A DNA stretch of 64,000 nucleotides. It comes from Amorphophallus konjac (lineage: Eukaryota; Streptophyta; Magnoliopsida; Alismatales; Araceae). Below the pieces are notes generated by a model, which searched no databases, had not been told where the DNA came from, and saw only the letters and a program-made list of their open reading frames with translations. A program made the translations under genes and the position numbers. The DNA is taken from the NCBI GenBank assembly GCA_022559845.1, contig CM040118.1:156694331-156758330 (forward strand). The letters are read 5' to 3'. Positions 1 through 8,930 of this stretch are shown here, piece after piece; within the stretch, counting starts at the first letter, position 1, and each line of letters starts with the position of its first letter.

Positions 1-306
1 CCTATTGTGTCCTCGCGTTGTCTCCGTGTCGTTGCTATTTGTCACTTCGTGTTGTTTCGTTTTAACCTCGTTCAAGTTTCTTCTAAAGTACTGTTCTTCT
101 GATAATCTATACAGAGGTGTTCCTTAAATTGATTACTTATCTGATACTCTGTTTTACAGGTGCTCTAATCGTGAAGCAGTACGTGATATAAGGCTGCATC
201 TGGCACGTGATCCAAGATGCAGAGGAGCCTCCACGTGGTCCGAAATATTAGGGCAGAAAACGTGGGAGGCACACGCGTTTTGTGCCCTATCCACCTACTG
301 CTGCTG

Positions 307-316
307 CTATATATAG
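307..316 (+). promoter_or_regulatory. LTR TATA box with two upstream G-boxes
   Basis: CTATATATAG lies 70-100 bases downstream of two CACGTG hexamers (204-209 and 232-237), the first in the context CACGTGATCC. The same G-box/TATA order recurs in the other complete SIRE-like LTRs of the window. It is the likely U3/R promoter. G-boxes bind plant bZIP and bHLH factors, so stress or light control is possible but is only inferred. Confidence 0.65.
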
Positions 317-679
317 GAGCCTTCGTCCACAGATGGAGGTGATCGAGTTGGCGAGAAGAAAACTCTATACAGAGAGCCACGATCCAGACAGAGAAGAAGA
401 AAAAGAAAAGAAGAAGAGAAAGATAGTGAGAAAGAGAAAGAAAGAGAGATTGAGTAAGAGATCGAGATAGCAGAGTGTGAAGAGAAGAAGAGGAAGAAGA
501 ATAGAGAAGAAGAGAGAGATAGAGTGATAGAAGCTTCAACAGAAGATCTGTTCTTGCTGAACCGTGGATCAAATCCAGGCCAGCCAGCTCCTGCGAGAGC
601 CACATTTGTTTTTATCTTTTCAGCCTTCTGTTGCTGGTTTCGTTTTTGTTTTTATCTATTTACTTGATGTATTTTCGAT

Positions 680-1418
680 CCTCTGTAGAGAGGCCGAGGT
701 TCCTCCTGTGGGTTCAGGAGAAGGGAGACTTTGTGTCTTCGGTTTGCAAGTAGCTGGGTGCTACTTGTGGTTGGTACCCTCCCGTGTGGAGGAAGAGAGA
801 CTTACGTCTCTGGTTGCCTTTGACAGGGTGTCATCGGTTGTTTCCCTCCGGGTTGGAGGAAGGGAGATTTATCTCCGATTGTGCTTCCCTCTGGGGTTCA
901 GAGGAAGAGAGACTTGGGTCTCTAGGTTCCCCTCCGGGTTGGAGGAAGGGAGGCTTGTTCCTCTGGCTCTGGGCTTGTGAGTAGCAAGCCCGGTGGTTCC
1001 CTCCGTGTGTGGAGGAAGAGAGACTGTGTGTCTCTAGTTTCCAAGTGGCTGGAGTCACTTGTGGGTTCCTCCTGTTTATTCAGGAGAAGGGAGATTGCTA
1101 TCTCCGGTTGCAAGTAGCTGGGTGCTACTTGTTGTTTCCCTCCGGTTTGGAGGAAGGGAGACTTGTCTCCGGTTCTGGGCTTGTGGATTCAAGTCCAGGG
1201 GTTCCCTCCAGGTCTGGAGGAAGAGAGACCTTGTGTCTCTGGTTTGCTAGTGACTGGTCTCACTAGTGGTTCCCTCCGGTTGGGAGGAAGAGGGGAGGTT
1301 GTTCCCCTGGTCAAGCTATTTGGCAGCGTTTGTTGCAGACTGAGTCTGCTGTTTCTAGCGTGAGCTAGTGGAAGCCACACTCGGTTTGAGTGTGGGGTGG
1401 ATGTAGGTCTGAAGGACC
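680..1418 (+). repeat. Chain of about 32 consecutive short hairpins in R-U5
   Basis: Almost every base here belongs to a short perfect inverted repeat with a loop of about 1-8 nt, placed end to end. Examples: CTCCTG/CAGGAG (703-720), CAAGTAG/CTACTTG (747-767), CCTCC/GGAGG (778-792), AGAGAC/GTCTCT (796-811), TGACA/TGTCA (821-833), GCAGAC/GTCTGC (1335-1349), CCACACTC/GAGTGTGG (1375-1395). The modules recur in a loose order: a CCTCC/GGAGG stem, then a GGAGAN/NTCTCC or AGAGAC stem, then an AGT-rich stem. It lies downstream of the TATA box, so it would be in the RNA leader. I know of no described function. Confidence 0.8.
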
Positions 1419-1701
1419 GAACCACCTAAAAACCCCTTGTGCATTGTGGTTTGATTTGTTCATTTGTGCTTCCGCTAGATGAATGCATAGGGGTACTCCA
1501 TGTGTTTGCTAACTGGTAGAACTGAATAGTTGATTAGCTTTCAGGTTTGGTAAATCTGTCTAGTTAGCTTCATAGTTCTAGTTTGGGCGAAATTTTATAT
1601 TGAGCGAAAGTCTTGTTAGTATTCTAGTTTTAAATTGGGTGAAAGTTTTTAAAGGGCTATACTCATTCACCCCCCCTCTGAATACTGCATCGAACCCAAC
1701 A

Positions 1702-1876
1702 ATGTTGCTTCGTGGAAGATATGGTTATGAGTTGTGGGGGAGATAAGAGTGTGTTGTAGGGATTGTATAATTCATATGCATGTGCATGCCTTGAATTTAA
1801 TATGTTTGTTGCAGCTGATATAAATCTCTTGTTGAAACTTGATATTGCTTGATTCATAGTGTTGTCATCATCAAAA
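1702..1876 (+). mobile_element. Remnant of a SIRE-like internal region (3' end)
   Basis: This 175-base scrap ends in catagtgttgtcatcatcaaaaagg, which is the left part of the SIRE/Maximus polypurine tract and its upstream context; the intact tract in E1 and E2 (minus strand) continues GGGGAGAT. It is non-coding. At about 1877 it joins, in the middle of the polypurine tract, a minus-strand LTR sequence (ggctgtaca) belonging to E1. Together with the LTR at 1-1701 it looks like one plus-strand element with most of its interior deleted. Confidence 0.5.
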
Positions 1877-1881
1877 AGGCT

Positions 1882-1886
1882 GTACA
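1882..1886 (+). other. Target-site duplication gtaca (left) of the solo LTR
   Basis: gtaca at 1882-1886 is repeated at 5056-5060, exactly flanking the 1887-5055 LTR. Removing the insert and one copy restores ggctgtaca followed by tacttcgtg, which matches the uninterrupted right LTR of E1 near 23487-23505 apart from one base. Confidence 0.85.
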
Positions 1887-2920
1887 TGTTGCATCCCTAT
1901 GGTTTTGATGATGTCTCACACTATAAATCAATCTTCTATCTCTAGATTAATGTTGTTTCATCATGTGAGTGAGTACAGTTCATTTGGTTGTCAGATAAGC
2001 ATGCTATCTTGATTCTATCTACACTGTTTGGTTAATATGAACAGTAGTGGGTCGACTCATCAGCAAGGGTGGGTCGACGCATAAGAGCATTGATAGTTTG
2101 GGCACAAAGTCTATACACCAGCTTGATCCATTTAGTCTGTACATTGGCATATCCTCTTCAAGTCTGTACATCGGGCACCTTCTAACTGAAGTCTACACAT
2201 TGATCCAGATACTCTAAGTCTGTACACTGCCCGACCAGTCAAGTCTGCACATTGCCAAAGTCAGTTCAGCTCAACCCTATACATCCTTCCAAGATTCACG
2301 TCTATACACTGGCTGCTGCATTCTCTTGATGTCTAAACACCCGATAGTGTAAGTCTATACATCGCCCAGTGTCATGGTTGCATAGTCTGTACATCGCCTG
2401 CTTTACACAATCAAAGTCCACACACTGCTTGTCAACAGGCTCGCACACACTAAAGTACATACATTGCACAAAGTCTGAACATTGCTTCAGAGATAGCTTC
2501 AGCAAAGTCTATACATAGACTGGCAGCCTTCATACTAAGTATATATGTTCCTTGAATCCAAGTCTGTACAGCGTCAAATGTCTAGAATTCTTGGAGTCTG
2601 TACATCGGACTGCTTCATTTGAAGTCTATACATTGGCTCGTTCACTTCTGCAAAGCATGTACATTAGACTGTGGCAAAATCTATACATTCGGTTCCTTAG
2701 GCAAAGTCCATACATTGCTTAGTCTGCACATTGCCTCAGCCCAAGCAATCAAAGCCAAGTCTATACAATGCCAAGTCTGTACACTCCTCATTTGTTCCTA
2801 CGCTTGGCCAAGTCCATACCTTCAACTTTTCCCTACGCTTTCCTGGCCAAGTCTGTACACCACTAAGTGTGTACATTACATGTTGCTCGAACGTTCAATG
2901 TCTTCAAAGTTTGTACAGCA

Positions 2921-3215
2921 TCCGTCTCAGCCAGCGTCTCATGCTGCGTCTTAGGCAAGTCTGTACATCGACCTCATTCGTTCAAGTCTATACATTAAAC
3001 TGCTCTTCAAAGTCTGTACAGCGTCCGTCTCAGCCAACATCTCATGCTGCGTCTTAGGCAAGTCTGTACATCGGCCTCATTCGTTCAAGTCTATACATTG
3101 AACTGCTCTTCAAAGTCTGTACAGCGTCCGTCTCAGCCAGCGTCTCATGCTGTGTCTTAGGCAAGTCTGTACATCGGCCTCATTCGTTCAAGTCTATACA
3201 TTGAACTGCGTCTTA
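2921..3215 (+). repeat. Tandem repeat of about 100 bp, three copies
   Basis: A block containing cgtctcagccagcgtctcat and three AAGTCTRTACA motifs occurs three times in a row, starting near 2926, 3021 and 3124. It is a local expansion inside the U3 motif array of the solo LTR. Confidence 0.75.
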
Positions 3216-3724
3216 GGAAAGTCTGTACAGAGGCTTCGATTTACCAAGTCTGTACATCGGCTTCATTCGCTCAAGTCCACACATCCACAGTGGTTCATCA
3301 AGTCTATACATTCACTTGAGCTTCACCAAGTCTGTACAACGCTGAAGTCTTCACAAGTCTGTACAGTGCTTGAGCTTCATCTAGTCTGTACATCGCTTCA
3401 AGCGATTCAAGTCTATACAGACTGCCTTCACATCCAGAGTCTGTACATCGTTTCAACAGCCGATCGTCTCATACAGATCTTTCCAAGTCTGTACAGCGGA
3501 GTGTCTAATGCATCGTCTCACCCAAGCATAGTCTTTACACTGGCTAAAGCTGTCGAAGTCTATACATCTCCGTTGAGCATCAAGTCTTCACACTGCTCAC
3601 AGTCTTATTAAGAGTCTCACACAGGTTCCAAGTCTGTACACTGTTTAGGCTTCGTGAAGTCTATACAGTGGCTGAAGCTTTGTTAAGTTTACACATTGGT
3701 AAGGCTCGTTTGCATTGATTCATC

Positions 3725-3905
3725 ACATGTCTATACACTGCCTTCATATGCATTGTTCATAAGTCTATACACTGCCTTCATATGCATTGTTCATAAGTCT
3801 ATACACTGCCATTCGTTTGCATTGTTCACATGTCTATACACTGGCATTCATGCGCACTGTTCATATGTCTATACACTGCCTTCACATGCGTTTTATTCAG
3901 TAAGT
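3725..3905 (+). repeat. Tandem repeat of about 40 bp in the solo LTR U3
   Basis: About five copies of a unit of the form GTCTATACACTGCC followed by an ATTC- or CTTCA-containing spacer and GTTCA. It is a second, younger-looking expansion of the U3 motif, just upstream of the G-boxes and TATA box. Confidence 0.7.
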
Positions 3906-4198
3906 CTGTACACTCTCTCACGATGTACACACTTAATCAGTTGATGGTTCTGAAGTATATACATTCATGTTAATAGCCTGAACTAACTAAGTCTATACAT
4001 TCCATCTGTCTGTCTGCAGGCGATTCAGGCTGATGATTGGGCACGTGAACTGAGGTTGGCACCTGGCACGTGATCCAAGACAACAGGCTCATGACACGTG
4101 GATGGCAACCTGGTCAGGATGCTGCCATGTGGTCGAAATTCAAATGATCTGGCCAAAAGTGCATGGGCGGGAACCTGGCAGCCACACGCCAATATCTG

Positions 4199-4208
4199 CT
4201 ATAAATAT
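4199..4208 (+). promoter_or_regulatory. TATA box of the solo LTR
   Basis: CTATAAATATA lies about 100 bases downstream of the third of three CACGTG G-boxes (4042-4047, 4067-4072, 4095-4100). The motif array ends about 200 bases upstream of it and the purine-rich transcript start follows. Confidence 0.65.
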
Positions 4209-4480
4209 AGAGCTTCATCCTTCAGTAGAAGCTAGATCGTGAATAGAGAAAGCAGAAGCCATTGGTGAGAGTTTGCACGATCCAGAAAAGAAAAAGAGCA
4301 TAGAGTTCCAGATCCGAGAGGAGTTTGTTCGAGAGAGAGAGCAGTAGTTGTGGATTGATGAATTGCTTCATTTGAAGCTACATTTGTACTGGGTTTCAGA
4401 ACCGATTTCCTCTTCATTGGTTTTTATTTCTTCTTTGTTTTCGTTTCATTTTGTTCATCCTTCTTATTTGAATTGGTTTC

Positions 4481-4798
4481 CCTCCGGTGTGTGGAGGAAG
4501 GGAGTATTACTCCAGTTTCCCTCTGAGTTGCAGAGGAAGAGAGATCGGTGATCTCTGGTGGTGTTAGTGACTGGTTGTCATTAACAGTTTCCCTCCGGTG
4601 TGTGGAGGAAGGGAGAGGATTCTCCGGTTGTGTTCTAGCTGGGAGCTAGAACAGGTTTCAAGTTCTGTGGGTAGCAGAACTTGGTTGAGGGATTTGTTTC
4701 CCTTGGTGTTCAAGCTGTGTGGCAGCATGTTGTTCGCAGACTGAGTCTACATTGATCTAGCATCGTCTAGTGGAATCCTCACTCTAGTTGGAGTGAGG
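4481..4798 (+). repeat. Hairpin chain in R-U5 of the solo LTR
   Basis: Consecutive perfect stems: CCTCC/GGAGG (4481-4497), GGAGTA/TACTCC (4501-4513), CCTCTG/CAGAGG (4520-4536), AGAGATC/GATCTCT (4540-4556), GTTAGTGAC/GTCATTAAC with one G-U (4563-4585), GTTCTAGCT/AGCTAGAAC (4632-4652), CAAGTTCTG/CAGAACTTG (4659-4683) and CCTCACTC/GAGTGAGG (about 4776-4798). The layout matches the LTR at 1-1701, but most stems have different sequences. Confidence 0.8.
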
Positions 4799-5060
4799 GG
4801 TGGATGTAGATTACGGACTGCAATCGAACCACCTAAAAACCGAGTGCCTCCTCTGTGGTTTGCTATTATTATCTGCGCTCTTCATCTGCTTGTCTCTTTG
4901 CTTCCATGTGATCAGTTCTTTATTCTCATTTACATTTCTCTGTGTACGGGTTAAGGAGGTGCGTTAGCAGTAGAATTTATTTTCCGCTTAAGTTTCTACA
5001 AATTGGGCGTGATCTATTCATCCCCCCCTTCTATATCACTCTTGCTGCGCTAACAGTACA

Positions 5061-6207
5061 TACTTCGTGTGTGTGCTACAGGACAATGTATAGACTTGTG
5101 TGTGCAAGGCAGACAATCTATAGACTTGGAAAGCTTGAACACGAACATGCTGCAATGTATAGACTTTGAACGTGTTTAATGCAGCGATGTATAGACTTGA
5201 TAAATGATGCATGAACAAGCCACCAATCGAGTGTACAGACTTGCTATAATGAACGATGCCCAACTGCATAGTGTATGGACTTGAATGCATGAGACGCTGA
5301 GTGAGACTGACCGATGTATAGATTTTGAAAGACGATGCATGCACAAGCCAACGATGTACAGACTTTGCCAATGTATAGACTTGAATGCTCCATGCACAAA
5401 GACGCTAAGTGAGACGCTAGAATGTACAAACTTGCTTGTGCAGTGATGTATGTACTTAGTGTGCAATATGCAAACGATGCACAGCCATAGCTCATGAATG
5501 TATAGACTTTGCGAGCAAGAGACAAGGCTGACGGATGTATAGACTTGCTAAATGATGCACAGCCATAGCGGCAATGTATAGACTTAGAAGAGATGCACGA
5601 GCAGGCGATAATGTGTAGACTTGATGCACGAACTGTGCACAATGAACACGGATGTATAGACTTGTCCAATGTACAGATATAGTCTCAAGATGATGCAATG
5701 TATAGACTTTGTATGATGCATGCACAGGACGCAACGTGAGACGCAACATGAGACGCTGTGTAATGCAGCGAGGCAGTGTATAGACTTGAGTGTGTGTGAG
5801 ACAATGTATAGACTTGATGCGGCTTCAAAGCAACCATGTGCAGACTTTAAAGTGAAGAATGTACAGACTTGGACAAAACGTGAAGCACACGATGCATGGA
5901 CTAGGAATGTACAGACTTTAAGTTTATGCAGCAACAGGAGTTAAGCATGAATGCACCGAGGTCATATGATAGATGAACACATATTTGAGAGTAGACAGAG
6001 CATTACCTGATCTGACTGTGCACTGATCTTACCTGTCACTGGTTGACTTTTGACTTGAGTTGACGTCATGACCTGTTAGTCATCTTTAAACCTGTTCTGA
6101 CAATTTCTCATAATACATCAGGATTATATCATCAAGGATGTACATGTAAACATAATGAGACATAAAATTGTCATCATCAAAACCCTAGAACCACAGGAGA
6201 CACAGCA
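5061..6207 (-). repeat. Left (3') LTR of E1, truncated
   Basis: It aligns along its whole length with the right LTR of E1 (about 23500-24642), including the motif array (tgtatagactt), and ends gacacagca next to the polypurine tract. The promoter, R and U5 parts that should lie to its left are missing. They were lost at the junction near 1877, before or independently of the solo-LTR insertion at 1887. Confidence 0.85.
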
Positions 6208-6229
6208 ATCTCCCCCTTTTTGATGATGG
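6208..6229 (-). promoter_or_regulatory. Polypurine tract of E1
   Basis: Read on the minus strand this is CCATCATCAAAAAGGGGGAGAT directly before the LTR start, the arrangement found in SIRE/Maximus Copia elements. It primes plus-strand DNA synthesis. Confidence 0.85.
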
Positions 6230-8930
6230 CAATATTATGAGTCATTGCAATGGATTCACCCGAACATTCACAATAGAATAGCTCTTTCAGAAATGAGCAT
6301 GTAATGCACCATGTATGCAACAACTGACAGGAGTTACAGTTGATGATGCAAATGATGACTCACAAAAGTTTCTCCCCCTTTAACAACATCAAAAAGAATG
6401 TAATGATCATTGACTGTTGAAGGAGATGATATAGGAGCTATTATGCAAGTAAAAGACTCCCTCTCAATGAATGAAACAACTCAGAGTTCTCCCCCTTAAA
6501 CAATGGATAGAAGAAATGGACATGAAGGATGCTGACAAGATCTCCCTCTTTATGAATTACAATGCAACATGATTCATATGACAGGGAAGCTCCCCCTGAA
6601 TAGATGGAGTCTTATGAGGTGGATGAGAAGGAGACCACAGGGGCATGTAGATTTGACAAAGGTTGCACAGTCAATTGAAGTAGATCGCAGATAGTCAGAC
6701 GAAACACAGTCAAATACTGAGATCAAATGAGAGCAGGAGAACTAAGCACATTTAGCAAGATTTTTAAAGAGTATACCAATTTCATAAATCTAACGAATTT
6801 TCCAGCGAGTCTCCCATTATAAAGATTTATGAATAAACTTTTATTGAACTCCATGGTTTAAAGATGATGTATACCAGGTTCGACAAAAAGTTCTGTACTC
6901 ATATCTGAAATCAAGATTTAATAACAAATGAACCAAAAACTCATATGAACATCTTGATTAATCTCCCTCCATCTTACTCAATCAATTTCAATGACTTATT
7001 TAAGAAATACACTCTTAAGTATTGAGTTTAAACATGCATGAAACCATTTGATCATATCAAGGGTTATAGCAGATTATCCTTTGTATTTTTTTTTTCAAAT
7101 ATTGTAATTTGTTCAACAAGAATTTTCATGCTACAAATTTCAAGAGCACTCAAGTTCAGTGCACACCTTGTAACTAGAGGATATACGTTGATCAGACGCT
7201 AATATCCCTAAGCACTTAGTGTGACTAACAGTCATGCTTTATAATTAACAGAGTTGACTGTTCACCTCATGACATGTCTTTTCTCATTTCTTTGACGAGT
7301 GAGATATGTTTCTCAGTGTGTCAGCCATTGCTCTGCCTATTTTTCAATTAATTTTAGGCAGAGTTAACTAAGACACCTCATGACACAGTCCTTTGGACAT
7401 GTGTTTCTCAGTGATCAAAGTTATTGCTCATGCAAGATTCAACAGATTTGACCCTTAGACATTTTCAGGAAGTTCAGATGTTTAAAAAAAATATAGATTT
7501 CATGCATTTCATCCAAATAAAGTCATGATTTCCATATTTTCAGATTATAGAAGATTTAACAAGACTTAACATGAATAAGTTGGTTAAGGTTTATTAAAGT
7601 TGATTCAGATATTTTTCAGGACATTTATAGCCAACCTAACCGAATACATTAAATGTAAACCATTTTGATCTTTCTGATGTTCATAAATCTGTATAATAGA
7701 AGATTCCTTATTGAAGTAGTTATTCAGATTTATGAGCAAGGTATACAATTTGAGATATTCTCAATTGCAGCTATATCAAGAAAGCTTTCAGAAACAGCCA
7801 GAGTATCAATGATGCCAATTGATGGTATATGATGCAGGAAGAGCATAGGCTGATGAATGAGTGAAAATGTAGCTGTTCAGGAGGAGTATCGGTTGAAAGA
7901 GTGACCACTTCAGGTCAACCGAGTTTGTCAGTAAGGAAACAGATGAATAGACAATCAATCAGAATTTATCAGGGCACAAGAAGCCAAATATGCATGAAAC
8001 ACTCCCCCTAACTAAATGCATTGATGTCCAGACACGATAATCTGAATTAGAGAGCTTCGGTTGACTAGACAGATTTGGAATCACAAAGGCATTTTGCTCC
8101 CCATGTCTATATGCACAGAAAATCACTTGTTTTTGAATTTTCCAAAATAAATCTAGTGTAGTTAACTATATGCATGCATATGCAGAGACCACTTCTAAAG
8201 CACAATGCATGGACACAATTATGGTGCAGAGGCAACACACTCCCCCTGCCTAAATCTACTGAATCATCCTTTTGGAATTTTCAAAATGGTTCAAATGTGA
8301 TCAACACAAGTATGCAAAAGCACTGACTCCTTTTAGCAGATGCAATGATTATCCCTTTTTGGATTTTTCAATTTAGATGATATGCAATGCAATTAACTAT
8401 ATGTATGCAAAACCATGCAATGTTTGCCATGAAGACTGAACATATGATTTTGTGACTTATGCTCATTCAGACTGCCCTACTAAGCAATATGACCCATGGT
8501 ACCAAATGATAGGACCATCTCACACATAGTAAGAACCTCCAGATAGATTTCACCTGCCTTTTAGTAGCTTACCATTTAATATACCATAGTGGTCATGTAT
8601 GACAATGCAATACCAACAGTCCTAAGTGCATCAGATTTTTAATGACAGTATGTCAAATGCATGTATATGCAATTCACATATATGCACACACAGCTCAACG
8701 TACAAACAAGTAAGCCCATGAAGCTCAATGCAAGCGTCAAAACAAATAAAGGAGCATGTATGCATGAATCATGATATGCAGTTATCTAAAGCAAACAATT
8801 TCAGATAGCAGAATTTAAGGCAAGTTTTTGGAGCTGACCTTAATAGTGCTCGCCTGAGGGTTTCATTCTTGAGTGCCTTGGATTATTAACCCCTTTATTC
8901 ATAGCTTCCAAGGCACACCTGCAACAAGGT
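6230..8930 (-). other. Non-coding 3' internal region of E1, no pol
   Basis: This 2.7-kb AT-rich stretch lies between the gag stop and the polypurine tract, where protease, integrase, reverse transcriptase and RNase H should be. I see no ORF or domain remnant on either strand. It corresponds in position and partly in sequence to 29890-32505 of E2, so the loss predates both copies. It contains several extra purine runs (AGGGGGAG on the minus strand) and, next to gag, a stem-loop at 8874-8915. Confidence 0.7.
8874..8915 (-). other. Stem-loop just downstream of the E1 gag stop
   Basis: TGCCTTGGA (8874-8882) pairs with TCCAAGGCA (8907-8915), a 9-bp stem with a 24-nt loop, 16 bases past the gag stop codon in the direction of transcription. 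E2 has an equivalent at 32448-32489. Confidence 0.6.

Larger units (their letters stand above)
1..1701 (+). repeat. 3' part of a plus-strand SIRE-like Copia LTR
   Basis: The LTR enters from the left edge and ends in cccaaca at 1701. It shows the order common to all SIRE-like LTRs here: G-boxes CACGTG (204-209, 232-237), a TATA box CTATATATAG (307-316), a purine-rich early transcript (about 370-540), a conserved block ending in ACATTTG (about 563-608), a long chain of short hairpins (680-1418), the box ACCACCTAAAAACC (about 1421-1434), and a C-run box (attcacccccc, about 1666) shortly before the end. The C-run box near the LTR end is typical of plant SIRE/Maximus elements. No primer-binding site follows at 1702, so this is either a solo LTR or the 5' LTR of an element whose leader is deleted. 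Its left TSD lies outside the window. Confidence 0.8.
2105..3995 (+). repeat. U3 array of the motif AAGTCTRTACA
   Basis: By eye I count about 45 near-exact copies of GTCTRTACA plus some 15 one-mismatch variants in 1.9 kb, spaced irregularly at about 20-50 bases. Most are preceded by AA and followed by TTG, TCG, CTG or GCG. Spacer sequences are mostly unrelated, so this is not a simple satellite. The same motif, reverse complemented, fills the U3 of the minus-strand LTRs of E1 and E2. All copies lie upstream of the LTR TATA boxes. The open frames here (SIHW, VYTL, SLYI strings) are translations of the motif and not genes. Confidence 0.85.
1887..5055 (+). repeat. Solo SIRE-like LTR, 3169 bp
   Basis: The LTR begins tgttgcatcc and ends gctaaca, with the TSD gtaca on both sides. 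There is no primer-binding site after it and no polypurine tract before it, so it is a solo LTR left by LTR-LTR recombination. U3 (1887 to about 4200) holds the AAGTCTRTACA motif array. Three G-boxes (4042-4047, 4067-4072, 4095-4100) precede a TATA box (4199-4208). R-U5 carries a hairpin chain (about 4481-4798), the ACCACCTAAAAACC box and the C-run box. It is longer than the E1 and E2 LTRs, mainly because the motif array is larger. Confidence 0.9.

Noticed and set aside
165..605. 146-codon minus-strand ORF full of S and L
   Set aside because: Antisense of the purine-rich early transcript; low complexity.
2619..3944. Several 60-150-codon ORFs rich in SIHW, VYTL, SLYI and similar strings, also at 5036-5934, 22957-24372, 28562-29292 and 35668-36445
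   Set aside because: They are translations of the U3 motif array AAGTCTRTACA in different frames, occur on both strands and recur in each LTR. No promoter, domain or codon bias.
2105..3995. CRISPR-like array (short repeat with unique spacers)
   Set aside because: The repeat is 9-11 bases, degenerate and irregularly spaced, inside a plant LTR. No cas genes; plant nuclear genomes have no CRISPR.
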